From Nematostella vectensis (lineage: Eukaryota > Cnidaria > Anthozoa > Actiniaria > Edwardsiidae): 64,000 nucleotides of DNA. Below the pieces are notes generated by a model. It saw only the letters and a list, made by a program, of their open reading frames with translations, had not been told where the DNA came from and did not search any database. Below are positions 50,886-62,276 of the stretch, one piece after another (the stretch's first letter is position 1; each line of letters begins with the position of its first letter). Both the position numbers and the translations under genes were made by a program. The stretch is taken from the NCBI RefSeq assembly GCF_932526225.1, contig NC_064048.1:3177597-3241596 (forward strand), given 5' to 3'.

Positions 50886-53242
50886 GAGTTATTAATGTAT
50901 TCAAATAACCCAGCAGATTTTCGACCTACCGAGTTCAAAGTATTCTATATTTGTTATGAAAAGGACAAGGCAATCTGATTTGAGCTTAATTGTTGTCTCT
51001 ATGAAATCATAGTTTTAGCGGCACATTTTTTAGTGGAATTTTTTACAATATGCTGCTAAATGTCGACTGTCGGGCATTTAGTCCATTGAAGACCTTTTCA
51101 GAAAGTTGTAGCAGATAAACTCAACATATCAATATTTGGGTGACCTTCATACCCACTCGGCCGACCTCTTGGAGGCCTGGTTTTAAGGGCTTTTCAAGAT
51201 CAGTGTGAAAAAGATTTGACCAAGCGATCAAGTTTTTGTAACAAGTTTTGGCCGCAAGTCTCAAATTGACAGGAATCAACATTTTTTTACCATGTTTTCT
51301 GGAGATCAGGGAGCGGGAAAACTTTAGCTCTTCTAAATATGGGCATCAATGCCCATATAAGGCAATACATACGAAGGACACTATATGTGGGGAATATGTT
51401 TGATATGTTGTCACTTTGATAACGATTTTATAGTGTATACAAACAAGGAAAAACGTACAATTTCGATAATATAGCTCAATTCAGATTCGCTTGCCCTTTC
51501 CTAACAAATATACATCTACTTAACTTACTGGGTAATAAATTTACTGTGATATTGTAGTAAATTGAGAATCAGCGCCACTCTAGTTTTCTGTACAACCCCC
51601 CTTTTGTCAACATCAAAACTTTGTTGTACCCCCCCCCCCCCCCAGGAGAAACCCAAAAACTTGTTGAACCCCCTCCTTCTGTTTAAAAATCCACAAAACT
51701 ACATTTATAATACAAAATATATCTAAATAAATCATGCAATGAAAACAAGCAAGAAATAATATTTCATCTTATTAATAATAAGTCAAATGTGGCTTTGTGG
51801 CGTTTTCAAACAGTAAAGAATATGTATCTATACCTATATCCATCTTTGCATGCCATATCACTTGTCCATATCACGCACGACTGCCCTAATAAAAGATAAA
51901 ATCGTCCTGTGTCCTTGGTGTGATAGTGATCTCCCAGATCTGGTCCTCGCGGGGGCGTCAAAAGCAAAGGTATCCGAGTTTGACTTTTTTACACATGGAC
52001 CTTACCGAATAATCTGCCGTACTAGATTCCTAGTATATTTTACAAATGCATATATTTCAGTTGTTATTTTTTATTGATCCTATAGTTCAAGCTTAAATGA
52101 AAATTGTTGAATTGGTCATTTATGGGAAAGCGTTTTGTTATTGGCAAAACTAGGAAATTTTTTTTTGCATTTTGATTACCAATTTCAATAATAGTAATAA
52201 TAAATGAATAAGTTTTTTTGTTTTTAAGAGAAGAAACTTTTTTGACCCCCCCCTTCAATCACATTGAAACGTTTTTATCCAAATCTTTTTTAGCAACCCC
52301 CATCCCCCCAATGTGAGAACCGACACCCCCTCGGCCATAAATAATGAACACTCCCTGTCACTAAAATTACGATTTTATAGTGTACGTAGACGACGGAAAA
52401 CTAGACCTTGTACCATGGTTAATTAACTCGTGCCCATTCTTCATAGGTAGGCTAGTTTTATATTGTCAGTACAGAACATCAATTATGAGCCTAATTATAG
52501 TGAAAGTTATACAGCGTCTCTAAATGGTAATTCCCATATTCATGGATACAATTAAAGGAAACAATTCAGAGATACAATTCTTGCCTGTTGACAATAGCGT
52601 CTGAGAATTTATACTCTTTCTACAATGCAGCTAATGCACTTGTCAACTGATGAATAATCAAAGACAACACATTTTGAGAAAACACGATTTAGTTCAACAA
52701 AAACAAGTAATCAACAATAAAAAGAAAGACAACTTCAAGAACATGAAACCTGGTAAAAAAAACTGATACTACACAGAAAACTTGTTATAATATTAATCAA
52801 TGGACCCTACAGATAACAAACAACTACTGGCAGTATGTGCTCAAAAATAAAAGTCTATGGATCCTAACAATAATAACATACGTCTTGCAGCGCGTGTTCA
52901 CAAATATAGATCAATGATGAATGAATGTTTTTGAGAAAAAAGTAGTAACATCAAAAGGACAGCAGAGAAAAATTTAATTTGTAATGTACCTGTTAAATGT
53001 GAACAGATATTTCATATACTTTTCTCCTGCGTATCGATTTATCTTGGAGCGCGATACCGCTGGACTAAACAGCGGCTGCACGAGGAACGCCTGACTACAT
53101 TTGCCTGCTAGCTCGACCCGACCAAAAAAACCAACAGCATTTTAAGACTCGTGCAGGTTAAAGGCCTGGGCACGAGTAAATAAAGAATATTTTGAACTTA
53201 CTAGATCGTCAATTTACTGGGCAATTTGAAGAAATTGAAAAC
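50886..53242. other. 2.4-kb interval between inverted ends
   Basis: No transposase-like frame was seen. It includes C-tracts (about 51,630-51,645) and short ACCCCCC-rich segments. It could be the body of a non-autonomous element bounded by the 65-base inverted repeats, or simply the space between two insertions. Confidence 0.4.
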
Positions 53243-53312
53243 TGTCGGGCATTTAGTCCACTTAGTCCATTGAGGACCTTTCCCGACTGTCGGGCATATA
53301 GCCACTGCGTTG
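53243..53312 (+). repeat. Inverted-repeat end, right
   Basis: CTGTCGGGCATTTAGTCC, a local CTTAGTCC duplication, then CCCGACTGTCGGGCATATAG. It matches the inverse of 50,816-50,885. The CCCGACTGTCGGG core is itself a near-palindrome. Confidence 0.7.
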
Positions 53313-54054
53313 TTTTAAGTGTCTGTTTTGTGTATTTTGTTATTTCTTTTGAAAAAGCAATTTTGAATTTTCTTGGAACACAATTTTTGCTTGGCTCGAT
53401 TTCCAGCCGTCGCTAGGCCTCATCAGCCCCACTAACGGCTGGATCAATGGTCACAGACACCTGTCCGTTACGTCACTTCCTCCATCTATTCGTGCAAAAA
53501 CACCCATAGACACTCGAAAGGTACACGAAAAAGTACATTTTGTGCAAAATCAGTATTTCAAAGCCTGACTGATCTTGCTAAAATGTACAACTCAAGAGGA
53601 AAGTGCCAACGGGTGTTAGCGATAGCTTGTTGGCGAATAGAATACATTGTTTGCTTGTTTGCCTCCACAATCTCGATCAGATTATTAACTTTAAAGTAAA
53701 ATAAGGATTTTGACGAGCTGTGAAACATTTTCCTCATCCTACCGAGTCCGGGAAGTGTGATTTTCTCACTAATCCTCACAAAATTTCAAACTTTTTATTG
53801 TTCTGCCGTCGCATCATCGGTCAAGGGTTTGTAAACATCCCGATAAAGGCTCCTATTTTCAACACGGGCGTTTTTCCGAAGCCTGTAGGATAAACACACC
53901 CGTTCTCTCAGTGGATTTCAGCACTGCTAAAATCCATCGGATTTGGGAGTGAAGACTTATAGCTTCTTAATTGAGCCTTCTTAATGGTCTGCATGTGAGC
54001 TATCCATGCGCTTTCCTAATTGGTTGAAAATTTCAATCGCGGGACAAACGACCA
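53313..54054. other. Spacer upstream of the GPCR gene
   Basis: No gene seen. It probably includes the upstream noncoding exon of the GPCR, since the coding exon is preceded by an acceptor, but no donor could be assigned with confidence. Confidence 0.45.
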
Positions 54055-54181
54055 GGGGCCGGTTCCTAGAAAGCAGGTTAGCGCTAACCCAGGGATAAAT
54101 ATGGCTATCTTGACATTTGATTGGATAAAAAGGGCATTTATTCCTCGGTTAGCGTTAGCCTGCTTTCTAGGAACTGGGCCC
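54055..54181. mobile_element. MITE with about 45-bp terminal inverted repeats
   Basis: The left end GGGGCCGGTTCCTAGAAAGC pairs with the right end GCTTTCTAGGAACTGGGCCC, and the complementarity extends about 45 bases (GTTAGCGCTAACC region). ACCAG flanks both ends, a likely target-site duplication. It has no coding capacity. It sits about 170 bases upstream of the GPCR coding exon, so it may lie in a regulatory region or 5' intron. Confidence 0.8.
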
Positions 54182-54360
54182 AGACCAGTTATCCACCCGC
54201 TGATTGGGGCACTTGCTGCGGGCTCACAGAAACGAGCTGGAAATCGAGCCTACATTTTTGCAAGCGAAAATAGGAATGGAAAAAGACAATCAAATAAGAC
54301 TAAATTGGTGATTCTTTTAATGCCGCACTTGTTTTCGTTTTTTTTTTTCGCAGATAAAAG

Positions 54361-55788
54361 ATGCTACCGCACTTAACAAGAGGAAACACCACTAATCAGC
54401 TAGAGCTGAGCTCACGAAGCACAAGCCTTGTCGTCATAGAAACGCTTGTTTACGCCGTCATTGCCTTGGCAGCGTTGCTAGGCAACATACTTGTGTTATG
54501 GATCGTCTATAAGAACCACGCACTCCGCTCCATTCCAAACTATTTCGTGATATCTCTCGCCTGTTCTGACATTGCCATGGTTACACTTGCCACCCCATGG
54601 TCCATCGCGGTCCTGGCAGCTGGCAAATGGCCATTTGACTTCGTTTCCTGTCAATTCCAGGGTTTCATTGTCATCTGGGCTGCGATTGCCTCACTTCACA
54701 ATCTCACTATAATGGCCATTAACCGGTTTTTACGGATTGTAAAACCGGCTCACTACCGGAAATTTTTCAGCCCTAATAAGACACGGTTTTATGTTTTGTT
54801 TGCGTTTATGTACAGCACAATCTCGCTTCTTCCTTACCTCATAGGTGGGAACGTTTACGTCTTTCAACCGGGAAAGTTTTTTTGCTACCAGACTGTGACT
54901 GTGCAGTATACGATACCGCTGATGGGAATCTTCATTTGCATACCCACATTCATCATAGTTGGATGTTACACTCGAGTATTCCTTGTACTGCGGGCTCACG
55001 CCAAGAATATGAACACTCATCGCAGTGTTTCGGTCCATAGCTCGCTGAGGATCACGGTCGAAGACATCAAGGTATTTGGATTACTCTTTCCTAAGTTCCA
55101 GTCTCCCATCCCCCTCTACCATACTTGTATCCAGTTTTTCGCTTGACTTATCGCCCTAGAACTGTTAGAATTTTCACGAAAACTTGAAGAGATTTGTGAT
55201 TGCTGGCAGCCATCTTGAAATGAAACCTAGTTCTTAACTCTTTTGAACCATCAGCCTAACTACTCTGTTTCACAGATTTAATTTTTACCTTGAGTAGAGC
55301 CTTTCTGCACCACGCCTACCCAGAACTTTACAGTTCTTCCGTAGTCTTTCTAGTTAAACCATCCTTTGTACCGATTTTTTTATGCGACAACTAGGAAAAA
55401 CAGCGTATCTTAACCAACCAAGTTTAAAAACTCGCACCCACTTGAGGCAAGGCTTGTGGGTGTATAAATGAAATGCAATTCTGAATCTCCACAGGTAACC
55501 CGCACGCTATTCGCAACTGTTGCCACGTTTCTTCTCTGCTGGTCCCCTGTGGTCATCATAGAATTCGTGGACGTCGCACTTGGCGCCAGTCTCCTACCGC
55601 GCCGGTTATATGTATCCTTTACGTTTTGCGGGCTCTGCTCATCAGCGGTCAATCCCATTATCTATGGTGCTATGAACAAGAAGTTCAGAAGGGAATATAA
55701 AAAAGTCTTTGGTTGCTATGGTAACAGGATTAACGTCATCGTTGCCTCAACAAACCAGAGCGTGGACTCTACTGCGCATGTCAAATGA
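54361..55788 (+). CDS. Rhodopsin-class GPCR, melatonin-receptor-like
   Basis: Two exons, 54361-55071 and 55495-55788, phase 0, 334 residues. The coding exon follows a TTTTTTTCGCAG acceptor at 54353, so a 5' noncoding exon exists upstream. Seven membrane segments are visible. Class A landmarks: N42 (TM1), D70 (TM2), C97 and C165 (likely disulfide), NRF at 121-123 in place of DRY, CWSP at 252-255 (TM6) and NPIIY at 290-294 (TM7). There is an N-glycosylation site near residue 9 and a basic helix 8 (KKFRREYKK). The NRF motif and TM7 are closest to the melatonin-receptor-like group, but the ligand is unknown. All key motifs are present, so it looks functional. A decayed copy of its second exon lies at 60,666. 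Confidence 0.88.
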
Positions 55789-57639
55789 CAAAAGTTTGGT
55801 GAAACTTATGGTGACATATGGATTAATTGAAAGATACTGCGAGAATATATATATTTCATATTTTAAAGACCTGTAAAAAATATCTACCACTGGAGGTAGA
55901 TACGCGAGCTGGGGATATTCAGGAATGATTTCAATGAGTCACAGAGAGATTGGGATAAAGGCTCAAATATATGTAGTAGCTCCATACCAAATTACACTTC
56001 AAAAGACGGTTTGCTTGATTTCCTCCCCCTCCCCCCCCACCCCACTCCAAAGAAAGGCTAGCGACTAGCTTGGCGGTAAACATAACTAAGATTTAGATGT
56101 GCTTGAAGTTTCCGTAGGAATAGGTTGTATACCTACAACCAGACAACTAAAATTAGTTACTAGAGAAGAGATTTTGGTTAAGATTTTAATCTTAAAAGTC
56201 GTTCTTGCAGTTTCTGAAGGAATCATTTGTATATGAGCTATCGTGATGACGTGTTTGACATGCAAAACCACACAAAATCAATAACGTGTCATTGGTTTGA
56301 AATTCAATCTTTAATCAAATTTATGGAATACATGATTATTTTAATCATTTCTTCACACCCATTTTATATTGACATAGTGTAATATTTCTCCCTGTGTAAT
56401 GTTATGATAATAAGGTGTGGTCTGGGAAAAGCCTAGGCCAGGCGAGAGACGGCGCAAAAATGTGGAGAGGATCAACCCGACTAAATCGAAGGGCGTGAAG
56501 GGAGGGGCGTCCAACGTGACTATTGCTGGTGACCCTCGAGTGAACTAACAGGGAATAGTCCATTTGTATTATAATCATAATATTATAATTATAATTATCA
56601 TTATCATTATCCCATAGTGTGCATAGTCAATTCAAAATAAAGAAATCAAGTATGCATGTATGGTAACATTCCATGCAAAGTCAACCAAACCAACCAAAGT
56701 TGGAGGATGTCATGTATGTGTCAAGGGGGGTTGAAAAATAGTAATATGTGGTGTGACGTCATCGATGACGCCATTAAAACGAAAATACTCATATCTCACG
56801 AAAGAAACATCCTCGGACAACCAAACATAGATGTCATGAAAGTGTCAAGGGCAGGTTGTGTGATTTGAGGAAATCAAGAATATTAAATAATAAATTAATT
56901 AACAAACCAACAGTAACAATAACAAGATGGTTTAGAGCTCACCATATCAATCCGAAGTATCGAAAATACACAAAATACATTTGACTACTTTTCCAAACCG
57001 AGGTGCGACTTCTACATGTCTTATATCATCCCATACTGGCGAATATTTGGTGGCGGAAAAGTCCGATCTTTATACTAGGGCTTTACTCGGACAAATAACG
57101 AGAAATAGATTCCCATGATCGATCGACTACGAAACTTTCAAAGTTTGCGTATCTGTTAGTATTTGGCACTGCTTTACTAAAAAGGGTGATTTTAGTGCGA
57201 GAAGACAGCTAATAATCTACGATTCTTGCAAGACAGTGTATAGCTGGTGTGGTTGAAAACTTGTTAATCATTTATCAATTCTGTGTGTCTGTACGGATGT
57301 AGTCACACATTTCCACTCTCTTTAGGTTTCCCCCCAGGTAAAAATGTGTTTAAAATGACAATCAAGCAATAAATGGTTCGGAAGTGTTTTTTTTTTATAT
57401 TCTACCCGCGTTGTGTATTTATATATAAAACAAAAAAGGCGACATTTGTCGGTAACAAATTTACTCTAATTCCGTCGGATAACAGTTTTCGAATCGCAAT
57501 CGTTCATTGACCTGCTTGCAAGTACTCGCAATGGTCGGACATGCTTGGGTAGTTTTATTCCAGTGCTTGTTTTTTTCCGGATCTGCTCATTTATCGTCAA
57601 ATTCTCCTTCAAAATGCTCGGCTCGCAGAGGACCAAACC
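55789..57639. other. 3' flank of the GPCR and spacer
   Basis: The stretch to about 56,420 recurs, diverged, after the GPCR fragment at about 60,780-61,200 (GAGCTATCGTGATGACGTG block). The rest has no supported gene. A GTGACGTCATCGATGACGCC block lies at about 56,752. Confidence 0.55.
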
Positions 57640-57920
57640 CCAGAGTGCTCAGGGATGGTGGGGTGGTCGAATAAGTGGGGGTGGGGATGGGTGAGGAGGG
57701 GCAGGAGAGGGGTGGTTGGTGGTTTCAGGGGGTGATGGGTGGGATATGGCTTCAAATTCTTAAGCGCTATTTATAAGAACACGGGGGATAACCTTGGATT
57801 TTATGTACGGGATTTTAAACTGTTCAACAAATTTGTTGTCGGTTGCATGTGTACCTCTTGAAACCCGTTGGTTAAAAAAAAAACGTTCAAATATAAATAA
57901 ACATCCGCTCTCCCCTTCCA
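57640..57920. repeat. Dispersed repeat, copy 3 of 3
   Basis: Diverged relative of 30,895-31,200, including TTCTTAAGCGCTATTTATAAG and the GGGATTTTAAACTGTTCAAC stretch. It lies outside the large duplication, so this is a dispersed family. Confidence 0.75.
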
Positions 57921-58144
57921 CCGCCCCTTATTCTCTTAAAATGAAACATCCCTTCTGTTCAGCGTTATTTTTTTAGAGACGATCAAAAGGAAAGGCATTC
58001 TTAGACACCTCAAGCACGTTATTCATCTCAATTTAAGGGGAAAATCTTACAAGTTTATCACGAAGTTTGCCGGTAAACAGGGTCCAAAGGGACGACAGAT
58101 TTTCGGCAGATTTGTACCTAAAAAAAATAAACGTCTAAGTTTTT

Positions 58145-58365
58145 CTAAGTTTGGTCGTGTCATAACTCTAGTAGCTCAAAATATGATATTTTCCTAGTTA
58201 TGATAACGTCATTTATGACGTCACGTCACGTGCCCATTTCTCGGACCCCCCTTGACCTCAAGACAACTTAGCCTTGTCGTGTCACAACTCTCGGAACTCA
58301 AGATATGATTTTCCTAGTTATGATGACGTAATTGATGACGTCATGTCACGTATCCATTTTGTGTG
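58145..58365. repeat. Tandem pair of about 118 bp rich in TGACGTCA sites
   Basis: Two units with GTCGTGTCA-AACTCT and ATATGAT-TTTCCTAGTTATGA, each ending in a dense TGACGT/TGACGTCA cluster (about 58,207-58,230 and 58,322-58,350). TGACGTCA is the CREB/ATF site. It is noncoding and could be regulatory. Confidence 0.65.
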
Positions 58366-59216
58366 ACCCCCCCCATCTTGTATTTTATGCCGCGTGGTTC
58401 CTGGGGGCGAACGCAAAAATGGCGCCTGATTACCGAACGGAGAGGGTTGTCCGCGATGATACCGAGTACCGCCTGCAAGCAGGCTACTTCTCGCAGGGAT
58501 ATTTAAAAAAATTGTGAAACTCCAAAGAACGCATTTCCGAGAGTCTACCATAGCAAGAACACGCAAGGAAAAGTCTATAAATATCTTTAGAGTATGGCAT
58601 AATACAGACAATCTGATTGGTTTATCCAAATATTTTAATTCAACAAAAATAATTGACCAATCAAAATGTACAAGAGAAAAACATGTCAAAATGGCCGAAT
58701 GACTGTTGGAGATGACAAAGCACAAACGGGAAAACCTTGAAACTCCTAACTTAGGGTCTGTTTGCAAAGGTACGGGACATCATTTTACATTTATATGAAT
58801 TTAGTATTTATATAGCGCTGATGCGGTGTCGACTATGTTAATATATATTAAGAATCGATGATCCTGGACTAGAGCTGTGGTCTGTGGAACACAATCTTTT
58901 TTCTAGTGAGCTTACATTAAATTCAGGACCGAGAAACGGATAGATACTATCCATGTCTCGACCGGGACCGGGCCACTTGCGATTTTAACTAAGCTTTTGA
59001 AATTGTTTACCTTCCAATTGCGACGTTTCCTCTCATTTAAATCAAATACATAGGTCCAGACTATGGACGGATTTTTTTTTCTAATTTTTCCACCAGTGAT
59101 TCTATGGACCACATAGATAAATAATCCGAAAAAAAACCTTCTGTTTCATTTTGTTTCATTTTGTAGCGTAACTTGACTGGAATATGAAGACACCGCCGTG
59201 CCACATAAGTTAACGG
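58366..59216. other. Spacer
   Basis: Open frames on both strands (58318-58767 -, 58332-58702 +), none with a recognisable family. No RNA gene seen. Confidence 0.4.
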
Positions 59217-60170
59217 TAAACATAGAAACAGATAGCCATCCTCGGGGACCCAGGGCGTCGCTGATATCGGGCACACAGGGAGCGCGCGAAAAACAAAGAG
59301 CACTGAAAGACGCCCTGGGCAACTGCTCTGTAAAACCCATTCCCAAAAAGGGTTTCTAATCCAATTAGTCGCCTGACTACTGGCACCTTTTTCCAATTAG
59401 CGCCTGTAAAAACTGTCTAAAAATTTACATATCAAGAGGGAAAAGAAAAACTATGCGCTAAACATAACAAACAATATTGGGAAAATTTTATGGAAAAGCT
59501 TGAATTATTCTAGATAATCAAGGATTGAGTCAAGTTTGAGGGATTTTTTTAAAACTCTTTATTTATTTAACCTTTGATGTACAAAATAATTCCCACTGAG
59601 ATATCAAACGCATTCGAAATGAGTATGGGCCTATCGTCAGACTAGAAGTACTACGACGTTTCTGTGGTATATTTGGTATCGCAATGATGCACAAAATCTA
59701 ACAAGAACCTCGGTGCCGAAAATAATTCGGAAGTCGGTGGTCCACTCTTCGATAATCCTATCAACGTTAGGGCATTCTCCGATGTACGCAGAAGGTATAT
59801 TACCTGCTATTTCATAATGAAGCTGAGCGGGCAAAGACATGATTGGATATTGTGTCCAATTTTCTCCCTGCTCGCGCAACCGTTTGCAGACAAAATCTGA
59901 TCGTGGGACTTTTACCAAACCGAGCAGGCTTTGTTATTTAGGTGTTTGTGAAGTGTTTTTGAGCGTGAGGTCTGTCTGCTTTTCAAATTCACAAGGATCG
60001 CTATGATTGGTCTCATTTTAATTAAATCATAGAATGAGACCAATCAGAAAGCGAGTTTGATTTAGTTTTTAGAAATGGGTTTTACAGAGCAGTTGCCCAG
60101 GGCGTCTTTCTCGCGACGCGCTCCCTGTGTGCCCGATCTCCGCGACGCCCTGGGCCCCCGAGGATGACAG
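59217..60170. repeat. About 0.95-kb interval bounded by inverted repeats of about 110 bp
   Basis: The block with GCCCTGGGCAACTGCTCTGT and the flanking GGGCACACAGGGAGCGCGCG part at 59,217-59,345 recurs inverted at 60,066-60,170. Between them is a minus-strand frame without ATG (59637-59918). It is either a composite foldback element or two opposed copies of one repeat. Confidence 0.75.
59637..59918 (-). other. Unidentified open frame inside the inverted-repeat interval
   Basis: Ninety-three open codons with a normal amino-acid mix (for example WTQYPIMSLPAQLHYE), no ATG start and no obvious splice sites. It could be a captured exon or a decayed piece of a gene. I do not recognise the family. 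Confidence 0.25.
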
Positions 60171-60665
60171 CCTGTGTACATACCTCCGTAATTCACGCAG
60201 CGTGTAAGAAAGGAATTACGGAGGTCTGTATACAGGCTAAGAAATAGAGAGGAACAAAACATTTGTGCTGCATTTAAGATAATTAACGCTATTAGAATTG
60301 AAAGATATGCTTATTGTAGTAGGCTGTTACAAAATAAGAATTTGTTTTTGTTACAATCTTCGCTCGCTCTTCAGGGGTGGATCTAGCTTTCCGCTATAGG
60401 GGGGTTTGGCTCAGTGACAAAGTGGGAAGGTATTTTTTTAGTTATATATGGCAGCTCAAAGGGGGGTTTAACCCCCTAAACCCTTCCCCTAAATCCGCTA
60501 CTACTCTTAGCCAATCAGCAAGAAAGGATATAGAAATCATAGCTATCGAAGGGTCGAATTAATTATGTTTAACGTAACATGTAAAATAACCATGAAATCT
60601 CTTTTTAACTAGGATGTTTTGATTCAACTATAAATGGTAGAAATTATGTTTTTGAATCTCCACAG

Positions 60666-60785
60666 GTAGCCCGCACGCTATTTGCAATTGTAACCGCGTT
60701 CCTTCTCTGCTGGTCCCATGTTGTCATCACCTTGCGCTTGGCGCCAGCCTCCTACCGCGCGGGCTTTGATACTGAATTTAAATAA
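60666..60785 (+). pseudogene. GPCR second-exon fragment (TM6)
   Basis: It begins with the same CTCCACAG acceptor and reads RTLFAIVTAFLLCWSHVV, matching the start of the second exon of the GPCR at 55,495. It then loses internal bases in the ECL3 region and reaches a stop at about 60,783; TM7 is absent. CWSP has become CWSH. The 3' flank to about 61,200 also matches the parent locus. It is a broken duplicate of exon 2 plus flank. Confidence 0.85.
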
Positions 60786-61257
60786 TACGTTTATATGTAT
60801 ATCAAAATATTGGTGTCAACTTGGGGAATATAGGGCCTAGTGATTTGGGTCATACGACAGCTTATGGAATGTCTGACAACAGATGGCTGTCACGAGCGTT
60901 GCATCGCCGACAAACCAGAGCATAAATATAGTCTAATGCCAGAAAGGTTTTTAAAAAATGGAAGTATACTAGGCCTCTAAAGAAGCAAGTTGTATGTGAA
61001 TATTGTAACAGTTCCATCTGAGCTATCGTGATGACGTGATTATTATGCAAAACCACTCAGAAATCATCAAATGAGAATATGTCGTTGGTTTGAAATGCTC
61101 TGTTTATTCATATTAGCTAAATGCGTTATATTTGTATCATCATTTCTCCACCCATTTACATTAGCATAGCTCTCTTATTTTAATAACCCTGCGTGGACTC
61201 CCCCGATAACAGTTAACTTGTCGAGGTAGCGGCTCCCCGTGCAAGTGCGCCATTTCA

Positions 61258-61370
61258 AGGGTCCGCGTGTCCGGTGTCGGTGTTCGATGTCCGATTTTTG
61301 TGTCCGATGTCCTGTGTCCGATTTTAAGGTCCGATGTCCGGTTTTCGTGTCCGATGTCTGGTTACAGTTT
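61258..61370. repeat. GTCCGATGTCC minisatellite
   Basis: Irregular units of GTGTCCGATGTCCG(A/G)TTTT, about 18-22 bases, five or six times. Confidence 0.8.
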
Positions 61371-61451
61371 TAGACTACGGACCTGGAAAAATATAATACT
61401 TTTTTATACGTCGTCTGTCATGTTTGATGTGCGGAATCAGGTTGCAAATTC

Positions 61452-61686
61452 AAGCCGCATTGTCACCAGTTTACTTCCGGTCGATTGCGTGACGGTCTCA
61501 AATGATCTCGATGATTTTTAACGGAAACGCGAATAATATTTCAAAATTAAAAGCAGTGTCTCTATTGGAAGTTTCTTTGAGAATGTGATTGATAATTTAG
61601 AGCGGATGACCTGTGAAATATTTAGCTCTTTTAACGGTTGAGGTTTCCGTTAGATCTCCGGAAGTAAACTGGTGACAATGTGGCTT
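61452..61686. mobile_element. MITE with 29-bp terminal inverted repeats
   Basis: AAGCCGCATTGTCACCAGTT plus the following TTACTTCCGG at 61452-61480 is inverted at 61658-61686 with one mismatch. Total about 235 bases, noncoding. Confidence 0.8.
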
Positions 61687-61796
61687 TAAGGGTATGTGCC
61701 TAAAACAAATATCATACATTATTTTCAGTTGTTACAAAATAACCATCATTATAGACTTTTCTGTACGGATTTGTTCCAAATTTCTCCTCAAATGTG

Positions 61797-61985
61797 TAGT
61801 TCCAGAAAATACCCATATTAAAATGACCCCCCACCCCTCTGGAATTTTCAACTCCCTGGAAAAAAATAAATACAGTAACTGTTAAGGGCATTTTATCCCC
61901 CCCCCTCCCCTCTGGAAATTGCTGGGCGCCTGAACCCCGCACCTCCCGGAATTTCTAATCAATGGGGGGTATGGATATTTTCTGG
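61797..61985. mobile_element. MITE, TTCCAGAAAATA-ended family, copy 1
   Basis: The ends GTAGTTCCAGAAAATA and ATATTTTCTGGAA are inverted repeats; the body holds C-rich tracts and the GTAACTGTTAAGGGCATTTTA block. It lies downstream of the vWA gene's last exon. Confidence 0.75.
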
Positions 61986-62276
61986 AATCTCAATCTCTTT
62001 TTTCACTAAAGATCCTAGACAGACATATATATATTATATTTTGTTATAGACAAGACAAATTATGTTCTACTTTGTAACCCAAACTGTTTGTGGGGAGTTT
62101 TTACGGTGATTATAAAGGAATTTGGTAAATGAGGTATAAACCTTTGTTTTTATGACGGTTATTTGCTATCGCTTAATTTGTTTTCAAGTATTAAACACAT
62201 AAAACACAAAAGAGTGTGGCTGAATAGGGCTAGAACAGAGACCATAACTAGACGTTTTCGGATGAATTTACCAGAT

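Noticed and set aside
54730..55038. 102-codon minus-strand frame
   Set aside because: Antisense shadow of the intact GPCR exon.
58318..58767. 149-codon minus-strand frame
   Set aside because: No domain or splice context; overlapping plus-strand frames are equally open.
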